A DNA stretch of 64,000 bases from Skermania sp. ID1734 (GCF_007489285.1 NZ_VLIY01000001.1:248001-312000), one strand, 5' to 3'; positions 15,915 to 26,409 are shown, counted from the first letter of the stretch. Made by a program: numbers and translations. Notes: generated by a model from the letters alone, not told the origin.

Positions 15915-18900
15915 GTGGTGCAATTTTCCGAGGCAACCCAGCAGTGGTTCGACGGCGCATTTCCCGCGCCGACGGCCGCGCAGCTCGGTGCCTGGAAGTC
16001 GATCGCGGCAGGTCAGCACACGCTGGTCGTGGCGCCCACCGGTTCCGGCAAGACCCTGTCCGCGTTCCTGTGGGCCATCGACCAGTTGGCCACCCGCAGC
16101 GAGCACACCGGCAAAACGAAGGTTCTCTACGTTTCCCCGTTGAAGGCCCTGGCCGTGGACGTGGAGCGCAACCTGCGCTCGCCGCTGGTCGGAATAACCC
16201 AGACCGCTAAGCGCCTCGGACTGCAACCCCCGGACATCACCGTCGGTGTCCGCTCCGGTGACACCTCCGCCGCCGACCGCCGCACGTTGATCAGGACGCC
16301 GCCGGACATTCTCATCACCACTCCGGAGTCGCTGTTTCTGATGCTGACCTCCGCGGCGCGGGAATCGCTGTCCGAGGTGGACACCGTGATCGTCGACGAG
16401 GTACACGCTGTCGCGGGTACCAAACGCGGCGCGCATTTGGCCTTGTCGCTGGAACGGCTGGACATGCTGCTGGAGCGGCCCGCACAGCGGATAGGACTGT
16501 CGGCAACGGTGCGCCCGCACGAGGAGATCGGCCGGTTCCTCACCGGCACGGCGCCGATCACCATCGTCGCCCCGCCCGCGCCCAAGACGTTCGAGTTGTC
16601 GGTGCGGGTGCCGGTCGAGGACATGACCGAACTGGGCGACAGCGAGACACCCGGATCCATCTGGCCGCACGTCGAAGAGAACATCGTCGAGCTGATTCTG
16701 GCGCACCGCTCCTCGATCGTGTTCGCCAACTCTCGCCGCCTGGCCGAACGGCTCACGGCCCGGCTCAACGAGATCTACAGCGAACGGTTGGGCAACCCAG
16801 TCGCGACCGACCACAAGCTACCGGCACTGCTGGGTCCCAGCACCGAGGTGATCCACGGCGCCGAGCCGCTGCTCGCCCGCGCCCACCACGGCTCGGTCAG
16901 CAAGGACCAGCGCGCCATCATCGAGGACGATCTCAAAACCGGCCGGCTCCGCTGCGTCGTCGCGACGAGCAGCTTGGAGCTCGGAATCGACATGGGCGCT
17001 GTGGATCTGGTAGTTCAGGTCGAGGCGCCGCCGTCGGTATCCAGCGGTCTGCAACGGGTCGGACGGGCCGGCCATCAGGTCGGCGAGATTTCCCGCGGCG
17101 TGCTGTTCCCCAAACACCGCACCGACGTGATCCATTGCGCGGTCACGGCACAACGGATGACGTCGGGCCAGATCGAGGCCCTGAAGATCCCGGCCAATCC
17201 GCTCGACATCTTGGCGCAACACACAGTGGCCGCCTGCGCGCTCGAACCGATCGACGCCGCCGACTGGTTCGAGGCGGTGCGACGCACCGGCAACTTCGCC
17301 ACCTTGCCGCGCAGCGCGTACGAGTCCACGCTTGATCTGCTCTCCGGGCGGTATCCCTCCGACGAATTCGCCGAGCTGCGACCGCGATTGGTGTGGGACC
17401 GGGACGCCGGAACCCTGACGGGTCGGCCCGGCGCGCAGCGCCTCGCCGTCACCTCCGGCGGCGCGATCCCCGATCGCGGCCTTTTCGCTGTGTACATGGT
17501 GGGCGAGCGCAACGCCCGCGTCGGCGAACTCGACGAGGAGATGGTCTACGAGTCGCGGGTCGGTGACGTCTTCGCACTGGGCGCAACCAGTTGGCGCATC
17601 GAGGAGATCACCCATGACCGGGTTATGGTCAGCCCCGCCTACGGATTGCCGGGCCGACTGCCGTTCTGGCACGGCGACGGCTTGGGCCGGCCCGCCGAAC
17701 TCGGAGCCGCGCTGGGCGAATTCATTCGACAGGACCGAGCCGAAATCGAAATCGCTAGCCGGGACGCGGGACTCGATGATTTCGCGGTGGGCAACTTGCT
17801 CGCGCTCCTCGATGAGCAACAGGCCGCGACCGGGCATCTCCCCACCGACAAAACGCTGCTCGTGGAACGCTTCCGGGACGAGCTGGGCGATTGGCGGCTC
17901 GTGCTGCACTCGCCCTTCGGCCAGCCCGTGCATGCGCCGTGGGCCTTGGCGGTCGGTGCGCGCCTGCTGGAACGGTACGGTGTCGACGCGGCGCCCACCG
18001 CCTCCGACGACGGCATTATCGCGCGACTGCCCGACACCGAGGATCAGCCACCGGGCGCCGAACTGTTTGTCTTCCACCCAGACGAAATCGATGACATTGT
18101 CACCGAACAGGTGGGTGGCTCAGCACTTTTCGCATCACGGTTCCGCGAATGTGCCGCGCGTGCACTGTTGTTGCCGCGGCGTGATCCCGGCCGACGTGCG
18201 CCGCTGTGGCAGCAGCGCCAGCGCGCCGCACAACTGCTCGACGTGGCGCGCAAATATCCGACGTTCCCCATCCTGTTGGAAACCGTGCGCGAATGTCTGC
18301 AGGACGTCTACGACCTGCCCGCGCTGCGTGACTTGTTCGGCCGCTTGGCCCGTCGTCAGCTGCGCATCGTCGAAGTGGAAACGCCGAATCCCTCGCCGTT
18401 CGCCAACGCCCTGCTGTTCAACTACGTCGGCACGTTCATGTACGAGGGCGACAACCCGCTTGCCGAACGGCGCGCGGCGGCACTGTCGTTGGATTCCGCG
18501 CTGCTCGCCGAGTTACTCGGCCGAGTGGAACTTCGGGAGCTCTTGGACGCCAAGGTTATTGCGGACACTGAGCTCGAGCTGCAACGGATGGTGCCGGAAC
18601 GGCATGCTCGCGACCTGGAGGGCGTGGCAGACCTGTTGCGCCTGCTCGGTCCGCTGACAACCGTCGAAGCGCAGCAACGCTGCGATGGCCCGGCACAGGA
18701 GTGGTTGACCGAACTCGTCGCGTCGAGGCGGGCGTTGCAGGTGAGTTTCGCAGGCCAGACGTGGTGGATCGCGGTCGAGGACGCCAGCCGCATGCGCGAT
18801 GCGCTCGGCGTGCCACTGCCGATCGGCACGCCGACGGCCTTTGTCGAGCCGGTCGCGGACCCGCTGGGCGACCTCATCGCCCGCTTTGCGCGCACCCATG

Positions 18901-20357
18901 GCCCGTTCACTGTCGCCGACGCTGCGGCAAGGTTCGGCATCGGGCAGGCCGTGGCATTGGCCGTACTACGCCGCTTGGCCAGCGAAAAGCGGGTGGTGGA
19001 GGGCGAATTCCGGCCGGCCGCCGCGGGCAGCGAGTGGTGCGACGCCGAGGTGTTGCGCAGGCTGCGGCGCCGCTCGCTCGCTGCCGCGCGGGCCGACGTG
19101 GAGCCGGTGCCGCAAAGCGCGCTGGGCCGATTTCTGCCGGGCTGGCAGCACATCGGCAGCTCGCTGCGGGGCGTCGACGGGGTTGCCACGGTAGTCGAGC
19201 AGCTTGCGGGTGTGCCCATTCCGGCTTCGGCGTGGGAACCGCTCGTGCTCAGCGCACGGGTGAGCGACTACTCTCCGGCGATGCTGGATGAGTTGACCTC
19301 GACCGGCGAGGTGATCTGGTCCGGCCACGGCGCCATCACCGCCAAGGACGGCTGGGTGGCGCTGCACCTGGCCGATCAGGCGCCGCTCACCATCAGCCCC
19401 GCGACGGCGATCGAGTTGACCGCGGTGCAACAGCGGATCCTCGCGACCCTCACCGGCGGCGGCGCATACTTCTTCCGCCAGTTGTCCGACGCCGTGGAGT
19501 CGACGGACGATGCCGAAATGATCACGGCGCTCTGGGAACTCGTCTGGGCCGGCCTGGTCGGCAACGATACTTTTGCGCCGGTGCGGGCCCTGATGTCCGG
19601 CGGCAGCACGCGAACCACCACGAGTCATCGCACGCCGCGGCGAACCCCTCGGGGCCGCAGCTACTCCCGTCTGCCGCGCGCTGCCTTACCGACGCGAACT
19701 GGGCCGCCGACGGTAGCGGGCCGGTGGTCGCTGTTGCCGGAGCCGGAACCCGATTCGACGGTGCGCGCCCACGCGACCGCCGATCTGCTGCTCGAGCGCT
19801 ACGGTGTGGTCACCAAGGGGTCGGTGGTGAACGAGTCGGTGCCCGGTGGTTTTGCGCTGATGTACAAGGTGCTCAACGAATTCGAGGAGTCTGGCCGGTG
19901 TCGGCGCGGTTACTTCGTCAACGGTCTTGGCGGGGCTCAGTTTTCGACGTCCGCGGTGGTGGACCGGCTGCGCGATGCGGATACCCGGGCCAGCACTGCG
20001 ATCGCGCTGGCGGCCACCGATCCGGCTAATCCGTACGGCGCGGCGCTGGCTTGGCCACACACCGAAGACGGCGGTCACCGGCCCGGCCGGAAGGCGGGCG
20101 CCATGGTGGTGCTCGTGGATGGCGAACTCACGCTCTATCTGGAACGCGGCGGCAAGACGCTACTGACGTTCACCGAGGAACATGAGCGACGATCGGCCGC
20201 AGCCGAAGCTCTGGCCGCGCTGGTCAAGCACCGCCACGTCGACAAACTGTTGATCGAACGCGTCGACGGGGAGGCAGTGCACGGCAATCCTTTTGCGACG
20301 CAATTAACTGCGGCCGGATTCGCGCACACGCCGCGCGGCCTGCGACTGCGACGGTGA
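15915..20357 (+). CDS. lhr: ATP-dependent helicase Lhr (Large helicase-related)
   Basis: 1480 residues, close to the roughly 1500 of mycobacterial Lhr. N-terminal SF2 motor: Walker A APTGSGKT, motif Ia SPLKALAVD, TTPESLF, DEVH box, SAT motif (LSATVRPHEE), and VATSSLELGIDMGAVD and QRVGRAGH in RecA2. Winged-helix and Lhr-specific domains follow, and a long C-terminal extension ends in a run that matches full-length actinobacterial Lhr. M. smegmatis Lhr is a 3'-5' translocase that unwinds RNA:DNA hybrids and is induced by DNA damage. The nei2 gene follows after 4 bases. Confidence 0.95.
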   Translation: MVQFSEATQQWFDGAFPAPTAAQLGAWKSIAAGQHTLVVAPTGSGKTLSAFLWAIDQLATRSEHTGKTKVLYVSPLKALAVDVERNLRSPLVGITQTAKRLGLQPPDITVGVRSGDTSAADRRTLIRTPPDILITTPESLFLMLTSAARESLSEVDTVIVDEVHAVAGTKRGAHLALSLERLDMLLERPAQRIGLSATVRPHEEIGRFLTGTAPITIVAPPAPKTFELSVRVPVEDMTELGDSETPGSIWPHVEENIVELILAHRSSIVFANSRRLAERLTARLNEIYSERLGNPVATDHKLPALLGPSTEVIHGAEPLLARAHHGSVSKDQRAIIEDDLKTGRLRCVVATSSLELGIDMGAVDLVVQVEAPPSVSSGLQRVGRAGHQVGEISRGVLFPKHRTDVIHCAVTAQRMTSGQIEALKIPANPLDILAQHTVAACALEPIDAADWFEAVRRTGNFATLPRSAYESTLDLLSGRYPSDEFAELRPRLVWDRDAGTLTGRPGAQRLAVTSGGAIPDRGLFAVYMVGERNARVGELDEEMVYESRVGDVFALGATSWRIEEITHDRVMVSPAYGLPGRLPFWHGDGLGRPAELGAALGEFIRQDRAEIEIASRDAGLDDFAVGNLLALLDEQQAATGHLPTDKTLLVERFRDELGDWRLVLHSPFGQPVHAPWALAVGARLLERYGVDAAPTASDDGIIARLPDTEDQPPGAELFVFHPDEIDDIVTEQVGGSALFASRFRECAARALLLPRRDPGRRAPLWQQRQRAAQLLDVARKYPTFPILLETVRECLQDVYDLPALRDLFGRLARRQLRIVEVETPNPSPFANALLFNYVGTFMYEGDNPLAERRAAALSLDSALLAELLGRVELRELLDAKVIADTELELQRMVPERHARDLEGVADLLRLLGPLTTVEAQQRCDGPAQEWLTELVASRRALQVSFAGQTWWIAVEDASRMRDALGVPLPIGTPTAFVEPVADPLGDLIARFARTHGPFTVADAAARFGIGQAVALAVLRRLASEKRVVEGEFRPAAAGSEWCDAEVLRRLRRRSLAAARADVEPVPQSALGRFLPGWQHIGSSLRGVDGVATVVEQLAGVPIPASAWEPLVLSARVSDYSPAMLDELTSTGEVIWSGHGAITAKDGWVALHLADQAPLTISPATAIELTAVQQRILATLTGGGAYFFRQLSDAVESTDDAEMITALWELVWAGLVGNDTFAPVRALMSGGSTRTTTSHRTPRRTPRGRSYSRLPRAALPTRTGPPTVAGRWSLLPEPEPDSTVRAHATADLLLERYGVVTKGSVVNESVPGGFALMYKVLNEFEESGRCRRGYFVNGLGGAQFSTSAVVDRLRDADTRASTAIALAATDPANPYGAALAWPHTEDGGHRPGRKAGAMVVLVDGELTLYLERGGKTLLTFTEEHERRSAAAEALAALVKHRHVDKLLIERVDGEAVHGNPFATQLTAAGFAHTPRGLRLRR

Positions 20358-20361
20358 CGAC

Positions 20362-21114
20362 ATGCCCGAGGGTGATGTGGTCTTCCTCGCCGCCAAGCGC
20401 CTGCACCGCGCCCTGGCCGGAAAGACGCTCACCGGCTGCGACATCCGCGTGCCGAGATACGCCACGGTAGATCTCAGCGGTCACCGGGTCGACGAGGTGG
20501 TTCCTCGGGGCAAGCACCTGCTCGCGCGGATCGGCGAGCTCACCATCCACACCCATCTGAAAATGGAAGGCGTCTGGCACGTTTACGGCGCAGACGAGCG
20601 CTGGCGTCGTCCGGCGCATCAGGCACGCATCATCCTGCGGACCGAAGATGTTGCCGCCGTGGGCTTCTCGCTGGGAATCACCGAAGTCCTCCGCCGGGAC
20701 GAAGAGGTCACGGCGGTCGGCCATTTGGGCCCTGACCTACTCGGCGCCGACTGGGACGCCGCCGAGGCCACGCGCCGACTGTGCCGAGAACCGCACTCTC
20801 CCATCGGCATTGCGCTGCTGGACCAGACCAACCTGGCCGGCATCGGCAACATCTACCGCAGCGAGGTGTGCTTCCTCAGCCGTGTCCACCCGGCGACTCC
20901 GATAGGAGCAGTCCCCGAACTGGAAGCTCTCACCGACCGGGCACACCGCGTGCTCACCCAAGCCGCGCACCATCCACCCTGGCGAGCCCACGTGTACGGC
21001 CGCTACCGAATGCCTTGCCCGCGCTGCGGCGCCAACATTGCGCGGGAAAATCTCGGCGACGGGTACGGCGACCGGAGCGTCTACTACTGTCCGAGGTGCC
21101 AGCCCCCGCCCTAA
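20362..21114 (+). CDS. nei2: Endonuclease VIII-like DNA glycosylase/AP lyase
   Basis: 250 residues of the Fpg/Nei family: MPEGD start (P2 nucleophile, E3), PRGKHLL with the conserved lysine, LDQTNLAGIGNIYRSE helix-two-turn-helix, and a C-terminal zinc finger (CPRCGAN ... YYCPRC). It excises oxidised pyrimidines and cuts the abasic site by beta/delta elimination. The order lhr-nei2 matches M. tuberculosis Rv3296-Rv3297, and the 4-base gap indicates one repair operon. The stop overlaps glpD2's by 4 bp. Confidence 0.93.
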   Translation: MPEGDVVFLAAKRLHRALAGKTLTGCDIRVPRYATVDLSGHRVDEVVPRGKHLLARIGELTIHTHLKMEGVWHVYGADERWRRPAHQARIILRTEDVAAVGFSLGITEVLRRDEEVTAVGHLGPDLLGADWDAAEATRRLCREPHSPIGIALLDQTNLAGIGNIYRSEVCFLSRVHPATPIGAVPELEALTDRAHRVLTQAAHHPPWRAHVYGRYRMPCPRCGANIARENLGDGYGDRSVYYCPRCQPPP

Positions 21115-22832
21115 CGTCCGATCGGCACGGGCTCGAGAATATGTTCGCGCGCCTCGGGTGCGGCCGCGCGCAACGCGTCGGCCGATGCGTCGTCGGGCTG
21201 GGCCTGTGACCGTACTTCGGCAAGCACCCGGGCCGCGTAGGTCCGGACTTCGCGGTCGACGTCCTCGGTGTCCCAACCCAGGATCGGCGCAACCAGATTC
21301 GCCACCTGCTCGGCGCAGTTCGCGCCGCGATGCGAATACTCGATGGCGATTCGGGTGCGCCGGGCAAGGATGTCCTCGAGGTGCAGCGCACCCTCCGCGC
21401 TTGCCGCATAGACGATTTCGACCTGAAGGTAGCTCGGCGCGTCGGTGAGCGGAGACAGCAGCTCGGGCTGCGCCTTCGACGGCTCGAGCACCTCGTCGAT
21501 CAACGAGCCGTACCGGTCGAGCAGGTGCTTGATCCGGTATGGATGAAGGCCGTACACCTCGGCCAGGTGCAGCGTTTGGTTCACCAGCGCGAAGTAGCCG
21601 TCCGCGCCGAGCAGCGGCACCTTCTCGGTGATCGAGTCGGAGACCCGCGCCGGAATGTCCTCTGCCGCGGCGTCGACGGCGTCTTTAGCCATAACCCGGT
21701 AGGTGGTGTACTTGCCGCCCGCGATCGCGACCAGACCCGGCGCCACCCGCGCAACTGCGTGCTCCCGGGACAGCTTCGAGGTGTCGTCGCTCTCCCCGGC
21801 CAACAGCGGCCGCAGCCCTGCGTAAACGCCGTCGATATCGCTGTGCGTCAACGGGGTGACCAGCACCCGGTTCACCCGATCCAGGATGTAATCGATGTCG
21901 GCCTTGGTGGCCGCGGGGTGGGCAAGGTCGAGGTTCCAGTCGGTGTCGGTGGTGCCGATAATCCAGTGGGTGCCCCACGGAATGACGAACAGGACCGACG
22001 TCGCGGTCCGCAAGATAATGGCCGCCTCGCTGACGATCCGATCGCGCGGCACCACAATGTGCACGCCCTTGGACGCGCGCACCCGGAACCGTCCGCGCTG
22101 CCGCGACAACGCCTGAATCTCGTCGGTCCAGACACCGGTCGCGTTGATGACCACGTGACTGCGGATTTCGGCGGACCGACCGTCCTCCGAATCATGCACG
22201 CGCACACCGGAAACCCGGTCCGCCTCGCGCAAGAAGCCGACCACCTGAGTGGATGTCCGCACCACCGCGCCGTAGAACGCGGCCGTGCGCGCGACCGTCA
22301 TCGTGTGCCGGGCGTCGTCGACGACGGTGTCGTAGTAGCGGATTCCACCGATCAGCGCGTCGCGCCGCATGCCGGGCGCAAGCCGCAGCGCACCGGAACG
22401 AGTCAGGTGCTTTTGTGCTGGAACGGATTTGGCACCGCCGAGCCGATCGTAGAGGAACATGCCGGCGGCAACGTAGGGTCGCTCCCAGCCGCGATGGGTC
22501 AATGGGAACAGGAACGGCAACGGTTTGACCAGATGCGGCGCCAGCGTGTTCAGCGTCAGCTCCCGCTCGGCCAAAGCCTCACGTACCAGGCCGAACTCCA
22601 ACTGCTCGAGGTAGCGCAGGCCGCCGTGGAACATCTTCGACGACCGGCTCGACGTCCCGGAGGCAAAATCCCGCGCCTCGACGAGGGCCACCCGCAGTCC
22701 CCGGGTCGCGGCGTCCAGCGCGATCCCCGAACCCACCACGCCGCCGCCGATGACCAGAACGTCGAACTGCCCCTTCTGAAGTTCTTCCCAGGCGTGCTCG
22801 CGTTGGGCTGGTCCGAGAAATTCCGTGCTCAC
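21111..22832 (-). CDS. glpD2: Aerobic glycerol-3-phosphate dehydrogenase
   Basis: 573 residues. FAD-binding Rossmann motif VIGGGVVGSGIALDAATRG near the N-terminus, SRSSKMFHGGLRYLEQ, and a C-terminal DAO_C domain. It oxidises glycerol-3-phosphate to dihydroxyacetone phosphate and passes electrons to quinone at the membrane. Divergent from glycerol kinase across 90 bp, so the two steps of glycerol use sit back to back. Length and context match M. tuberculosis GlpD2 (Rv3302c). Confidence 0.95.
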   Translation of the reverse strand: MSTEFLGPAQREHAWEELQKGQFDVLVIGGGVVGSGIALDAATRGLRVALVEARDFASGTSSRSSKMFHGGLRYLEQLEFGLVREALAERELTLNTLAPHLVKPLPFLFPLTHRGWERPYVAAGMFLYDRLGGAKSVPAQKHLTRSGALRLAPGMRRDALIGGIRYYDTVVDDARHTMTVARTAAFYGAVVRTSTQVVGFLREADRVSGVRVHDSEDGRSAEIRSHVVINATGVWTDEIQALSRQRGRFRVRASKGVHIVVPRDRIVSEAAIILRTATSVLFVIPWGTHWIIGTTDTDWNLDLAHPAATKADIDYILDRVNRVLVTPLTHSDIDGVYAGLRPLLAGESDDTSKLSREHAVARVAPGLVAIAGGKYTTYRVMAKDAVDAAAEDIPARVSDSITEKVPLLGADGYFALVNQTLHLAEVYGLHPYRIKHLLDRYGSLIDEVLEPSKAQPELLSPLTDAPSYLQVEIVYAASAEGALHLEDILARRTRIAIEYSHRGANCAEQVANLVAPILGWDTEDVDREVRTYAARVLAEVRSQAQPDDASADALRAAAPEAREHILEPVPIGR

Positions 22833-22874
22833 CGCGAACTCCCCTCGACGCGAAATCCTCCGACTGCCCTGTTT

Positions 22875-22899
22875 GTGATCGACTCAGCGTGATCGACTC
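22875..22899. promoter_or_regulatory. Direct repeat in the glpD2-glpK divergent promoter region
   Basis: GTGATCGACTC occurs twice, 14 bp apart start to start (22875-22885 and 22889-22899), in the 90-bp gap between the divergent glycerol genes. A possible -10 (TAGTGT, 22905-22910) of glpK follows. Direct repeats in a shared promoter region suggest a regulator site; the regulator is unknown. Confidence 0.45.
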
Positions 22900-22922
22900 C
22901 AGGCTAGTGTCTTTTGGGAATA

Positions 22923-24431
22923 ATGACGTGCGTGACGCGACACCCGGCGCAATACGTAGCCGCCATCGACCAGGGCACCACCTCCAGCCGCTGCGTGATC
23001 ATCGACCACGGCGGCCACGTGGTCGGCATCAGCCAGCGCGAGCACGAACAGATCTTTCCGCGGGCCGGCTGGGTGGAGCATGACCCGGAGACGTTGTGGC
23101 GCAACACCGATGCCGTCATCGCCGACGTGCTCGAACAGTGCTCGTTGACCGCCCGCGACATCGCCGGGGTCGGGATCACCAACCAGCGCGAAACAACGGT
23201 GGTCTGGGAACGGGAGACCGGAAAGCCGATCTACAACGCCATCGTCTGGCAGGACACGCGCACGGATCGCCTGGTCACCGAACTCGGCGGCGACGCCGGC
23301 CCCACCCGGTTCCAGCACACCACCGGCCTACCGTTGTCCACCTACTTCGCCGGCCCGAAGGCGCGCTGGATCCTGGACAACGTCGAGGGCGCGCGCGAGC
23401 GGGCAGAGGCGGGCGAGCTGTGCTTCGGCACAATCGATAGCTGGGTCATGTGGCACCTGACCGGCGGCGACAAGCACCTCACCGACGTCACCAACGCGTC
23501 CCGCACGCTGCTGATGGACCTGCGCACGCTGGCATGGGACCCCGAAATCTGCTCTGCCATCGGCGTGCCGACGGCGATGCTGCCGGAAATTCGCAGCTCG
23601 TCGCAGGTGTACGCCGAGGTGAGCCACGGCGCGCTCGCCGGCGTGCCCATCGCGGGCATCCTCGGTGACCAGCAGGCGGCCACGTTCGGCCAGGCCTGCC
23701 TGCGGCCCGGCGAGGCCAAGAACACCTACGGCACCGGGAACTTTCTGCTGCTCAACACCGGGACGACCCCGGTCGAGAGCGAGCACGGCCTGCTGACCAC
23801 CGTCTGTTATCAGGTGGGCGAGGACAAGCCGGTGTACGCGCTCGAGGGCTCGGTCGCGGTGACCGGCTCGCTGGTGCAGTGGTTACGCGACAACCTCGGG
23901 ATGATCTCCAGCGCGGCGGAAGTGGAGCAACTGGCTTCGACGGTGGAAGACAACGGTGGCGCCTACATCGTGCCCGCATTTTCGGGCCTGTTCGCGCCGC
24001 GCTGGCGACCGGATGCGCGCGGCGTAATCGCCGGGCTGACCCGCTACGTGAATCGGGGACATCTGGCCCGAGCCGTCCTGGAAGCCACTGCCTTCCAGAC
24101 CCGTGAGGTCATCGATGCCATGCACGCCGACTCCGGCGTCGAGCTCACCACCCTCAAGGTCGACGGCGGCATGGTGGTCAACGAACTGCTCATGCAGTTC
24201 CAGGCAGACATCCTCGACGTGCCGGTGGTGCGGCCCGTCGTGAACGAGACCACCGCGCTGGGCGCCGCCTACGCCGCGGGCCTCGCCGTGGACTTCTGGG
24301 CCGGCGAGGACGACATCCGCAACAACTGGGCCCAGGACAAGCGGTGGGAACCGCAGATGGACGCCGACGATCGCGCGCGCCGCTACGCGGAATGGAACAA
24401 GGCCGTCGAGCGCACTTACAACTGGACCTGA
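22923..24431 (+). CDS. glpK: Glycerol kinase
   Basis: About 502 residues of the FGGY kinase family. [12 protein letters not shown] is the ATP phosphate site, [11 protein letters not shown] and [15 protein letters not shown] are FGGY signatures, and [12 protein letters not shown] is the adenosine-binding part. It phosphorylates glycerol to glycerol-3-phosphate, the substrate of GlpD2 next door. ATG 22923 is chosen; GTG 22932 three codons later is possible. The stop is directly followed by that of the minus-strand membrane protein. Confidence 0.95.
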   Translation: MTCVTRHPAQYVAAIDQGTTSSRCVIIDHGGHVVGISQREHEQIFPRAGWVEHDPETLWRNTDAVIADVLEQCSLTARDIAGVGITNQRETTVVWERETGKPIYNAIVWQDTRTDRLVTELGGDAGPTRFQHTTGLPLSTYFAGPKARWILDNVEGARERAEAGELCFGTIDSWVMWHLTGGDKHLTDVTNASRTLLMDLRTLAWDPEICSAIGVPTAMLPEIRSSSQVYAEVSHGALAGVPIAGILGDQQAATFGQACLRPGEAKNTYGTGNFLLLNTGTTPVESEHGLLTTVCYQVGEDKPVYALEGSVAVTGSLVQWLRDNLGMISSAAEVEQLASTVEDNGGAYIVPAFSGLFAPRWRPDARGVIAGLTRYVNRGHLARAVLEATAFQTREVIDAMHADSGVELTTLKVDGGMVVNELLMQFQADILDVPVVRPVVNETTALGAAYAAGLAVDFWAGEDDIRNNWAQDKRWEPQMDADDRARRYAEWNKAVERTYNWT

Positions 24432-25040
24432 TCACTCCACCGCGATGTGGGCTATCAGGTTGCGGCCGTCACGGACCGTGGTCGTCACCTTCTGCTTGTA
24501 CAGCGTCGACGAGCCGTCGCGATGGTCCTCGGTGACCTCGACCGAGTAGGTGTCGACGCCCGCCGGAATGATCGACACGCAGTGCTTGGTGTCACGTGCG
24601 AGTGAGTCGATCCCCGCCTGGATTTGTTCGGCCGCTTGCACATTGGCTTCGGGTGCGACGAACGTTCGCGCCAGCTCGCCGTTGCGCGCGACGTAATATG
24701 CGTGCTGGAACCCGAGAATCGCGCCGGGCCCGGTCTCGGTACCGCCGATACCGTTGCCGCGCACGACGTTTCCGTTCGCCACCGGACAGTCCGGTTGTAG
24801 CACAACGGCGCTCGTCGTCGGCGTCGACACCGCCGAAGTGATCGGCGCCGCGACCGGATCTGCTGGGCTCGACCGCCATACCACCACACCGACCCCGGCA
24901 GCGGCGGCCACGACCGCGATCAGCGCGGCCACCACCGGGATCCACGTTCTCTTGCGACCGGTGCGCCGCGGCCCCGTCGGGCCGTCGTCCCCCCAGCTCA
25001 CCGGCGCCGAAAACAGCCGTTCGTCAGGTTCTTCAGCCAT
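24432..25040 (-). CDS. Membrane-anchored mycobacterial hypothetical protein
   Basis: 202 residues: a charged cytoplasmic N-terminus (about 1-30), one transmembrane helix (32-55), a Ser/Thr/Pro-rich linker, then an extracytoplasmic domain with CPVANGNVVRGNGIGG and FQHAYYVARNGELARTFVAP, and two cysteines that could pair. The pattern resembles a mycobacteria-specific family (DUF8176-like) of unknown function. Topology suggests type II with the C-terminal domain outside. Confidence 0.7.
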   Translation of the reverse strand: MAEEPDERLFSAPVSWGDDGPTGPRRTGRKRTWIPVVAALIAVVAAAAGVGVVVWRSSPADPVAAPITSAVSTPTTSAVVLQPDCPVANGNVVRGNGIGGTETGPGAILGFQHAYYVARNGELARTFVAPEANVQAAEQIQAGIDSLARDTKHCVSIIPAGVDTYSVEVTEDHRDGSSTLYKQKVTTTVRDGRNLIAHIAVE

Positions 25041-25079
25041 GTGGCTATCCCCTCCCCCACGGCCATTGTTCCAGACTGC

Positions 25080-26267
25080 TCAGTCTCGCAACGAATCGTG
25101 CGCCCTGCCAAGCCGGTCGACGGCCTCCATCAGCACCTCGTCGGAGGCGGTGGTGAAGCACATCCGCAAGCTGTCGCCGTAGCCGTTGACATCGACGGCA
25201 AATGCCGACCCCGGAACGAATGCCACACCGATGTCGAGGGCGGCGCGTAAGAGCGACTCGGTGTCGGTGCCGTCGGTGAAGCTCGCCCAGCAGAACATCC
25301 CGCCGTCGACCGGATGCATGGCCAGCACATCGCCGAACCTGTCGAGCAAGGCGGCACGAAGCGTCGTGGCGCGTCGCCCGTACGAGCTGCGCACGGTGTC
25401 GAGATGCGCTGCCAGCCAGTCCTCGTCGGTCAACAACTCCGCCGCCATTCGGTGGTTCAGGGCCGACCCGCACAAATCGGTACCTTGCTTGACCAGTTCG
25501 ATTGCCTTGCACACGTGCTCCGGCGCCACCAGCCAACCGGTGCGCAGGGCCGGCGCCAGGATCTTCGACGCACTCGACAGCCTGATCACCCGATCCGACA
25601 ACGACGCAACCGGTTTCGGTGGCGGATTGTCGAACCAGATCTCGCCGTAGGGATCGTCTTCGATCACCCAGAAGCCGTATCGCTGCGCCAGTTCGGCGAG
25701 GCGGGCGCGACGCAGCATACTCAGCGTGGCGCTGGCCGGGTTGTGGAAGTTGCTGACGGTATGCACGAGCGCCGGTCGGGCACCGGCCACGAGCTCGGAC
25801 TCGAGCGCGTCGATGTCCATGCCTTCCGCCGTGACCGGAATGCCGACCAACCGGGCCTGCGCCGAGCGAAAGACCTGCAGCGCACCGGTGTAGCCGGGAT
25901 CCTCGACGACAACCGTGTCCCCCGGGTCGAGCAACACCTGCGCCAGCAGGCTCAACGCCTGTTGCGAGCCGTGGGTGATCAGCACCTCGTTGCTGTCGAC
26001 GGTTCGATCCAGCAGCGCCGATTCCCGCGCTGCGACCACCTCACGCAGGCCGGCCCAGCCGGGTGTCTCGGTGTACTGAATGGAATCGAGGTTCTGCAGG
26101 GCCCGCTGCGCCGCCTCGGTGATGCGGTCGCGCGGGACAAGTTCGGGATCCGGCAAGCCGCCGGCCAGGCTCACGATCTCCGGGCGCGCGGTCACCGTCA
26201 ACAGGTCACGAATGGCCGAACTGCGCATCTCGTCGAGTCGGGCGGCGAGGCGAGGATAGGCGGGCAT
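25080..26267 (-). CDS. PLP-dependent aminotransferase, 2-aminoadipate (LysN/MocR-C) type
   Basis: 395 residues, fold-type I aminotransferase. SLAGGLPDPELVP, THGSQQALSLLAQVLLDPGD, VSNFHNPAS and EDDPYGE are characteristic, and the PLP lysine is in SSASKILAPALRTG. Closest in style to 2-aminoadipate and aromatic/branched-chain aminotransferases lacking the GntR N-terminal domain. The substrate cannot be fixed from sequence. It is preceded by an AT-rich gap with overlapping inverted repeats. Confidence 0.88.
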   Translation of the reverse strand: MPAYPRLAARLDEMRSSAIRDLLTVTARPEIVSLAGGLPDPELVPRDRITEAAQRALQNLDSIQYTETPGWAGLREVVAARESALLDRTVDSNEVLITHGSQQALSLLAQVLLDPGDTVVVEDPGYTGALQVFRSAQARLVGIPVTAEGMDIDALESELVAGARPALVHTVSNFHNPASATLSMLRRARLAELAQRYGFWVIEDDPYGEIWFDNPPPKPVASLSDRVIRLSSASKILAPALRTGWLVAPEHVCKAIELVKQGTDLCGSALNHRMAAELLTDEDWLAAHLDTVRSSYGRRATTLRAALLDRFGDVLAMHPVDGGMFCWASFTDGTDTESLLRAALDIGVAFVPGSAFAVDVNGYGDSLRMCFTTASDEVLMEAVDRLGRAHDSLRD

Positions 26268-26377
26268 GGCGATCCTTCGGACGACGTAGACAACGGTTCG
26301 TCCCCGGATCCGCGGGGCCAGTCAAGCGGTCGCGATGAGGTGGGCGACCACTGCCACTATCCCATAGGAATGTTCAT

Positions 26378-26409
26378 GATATGAAACCCATATCTCATTA
26401 TTTGAGATA
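26378..26409. promoter_or_regulatory. Two overlapping AT-rich inverted repeats
   Basis: GATATG-AAACC-CATATC (26378-26394) and TATCTCA-TTATT-TGAGATA (26391-26409) share TATC, so only one can fold at a time. The second contains the stop of the Baeyer-Villiger gene. Placement is after that gene and about 110 bp before the aminotransferase start, so either a terminator or a regulatory site is possible. Confidence 0.5.
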
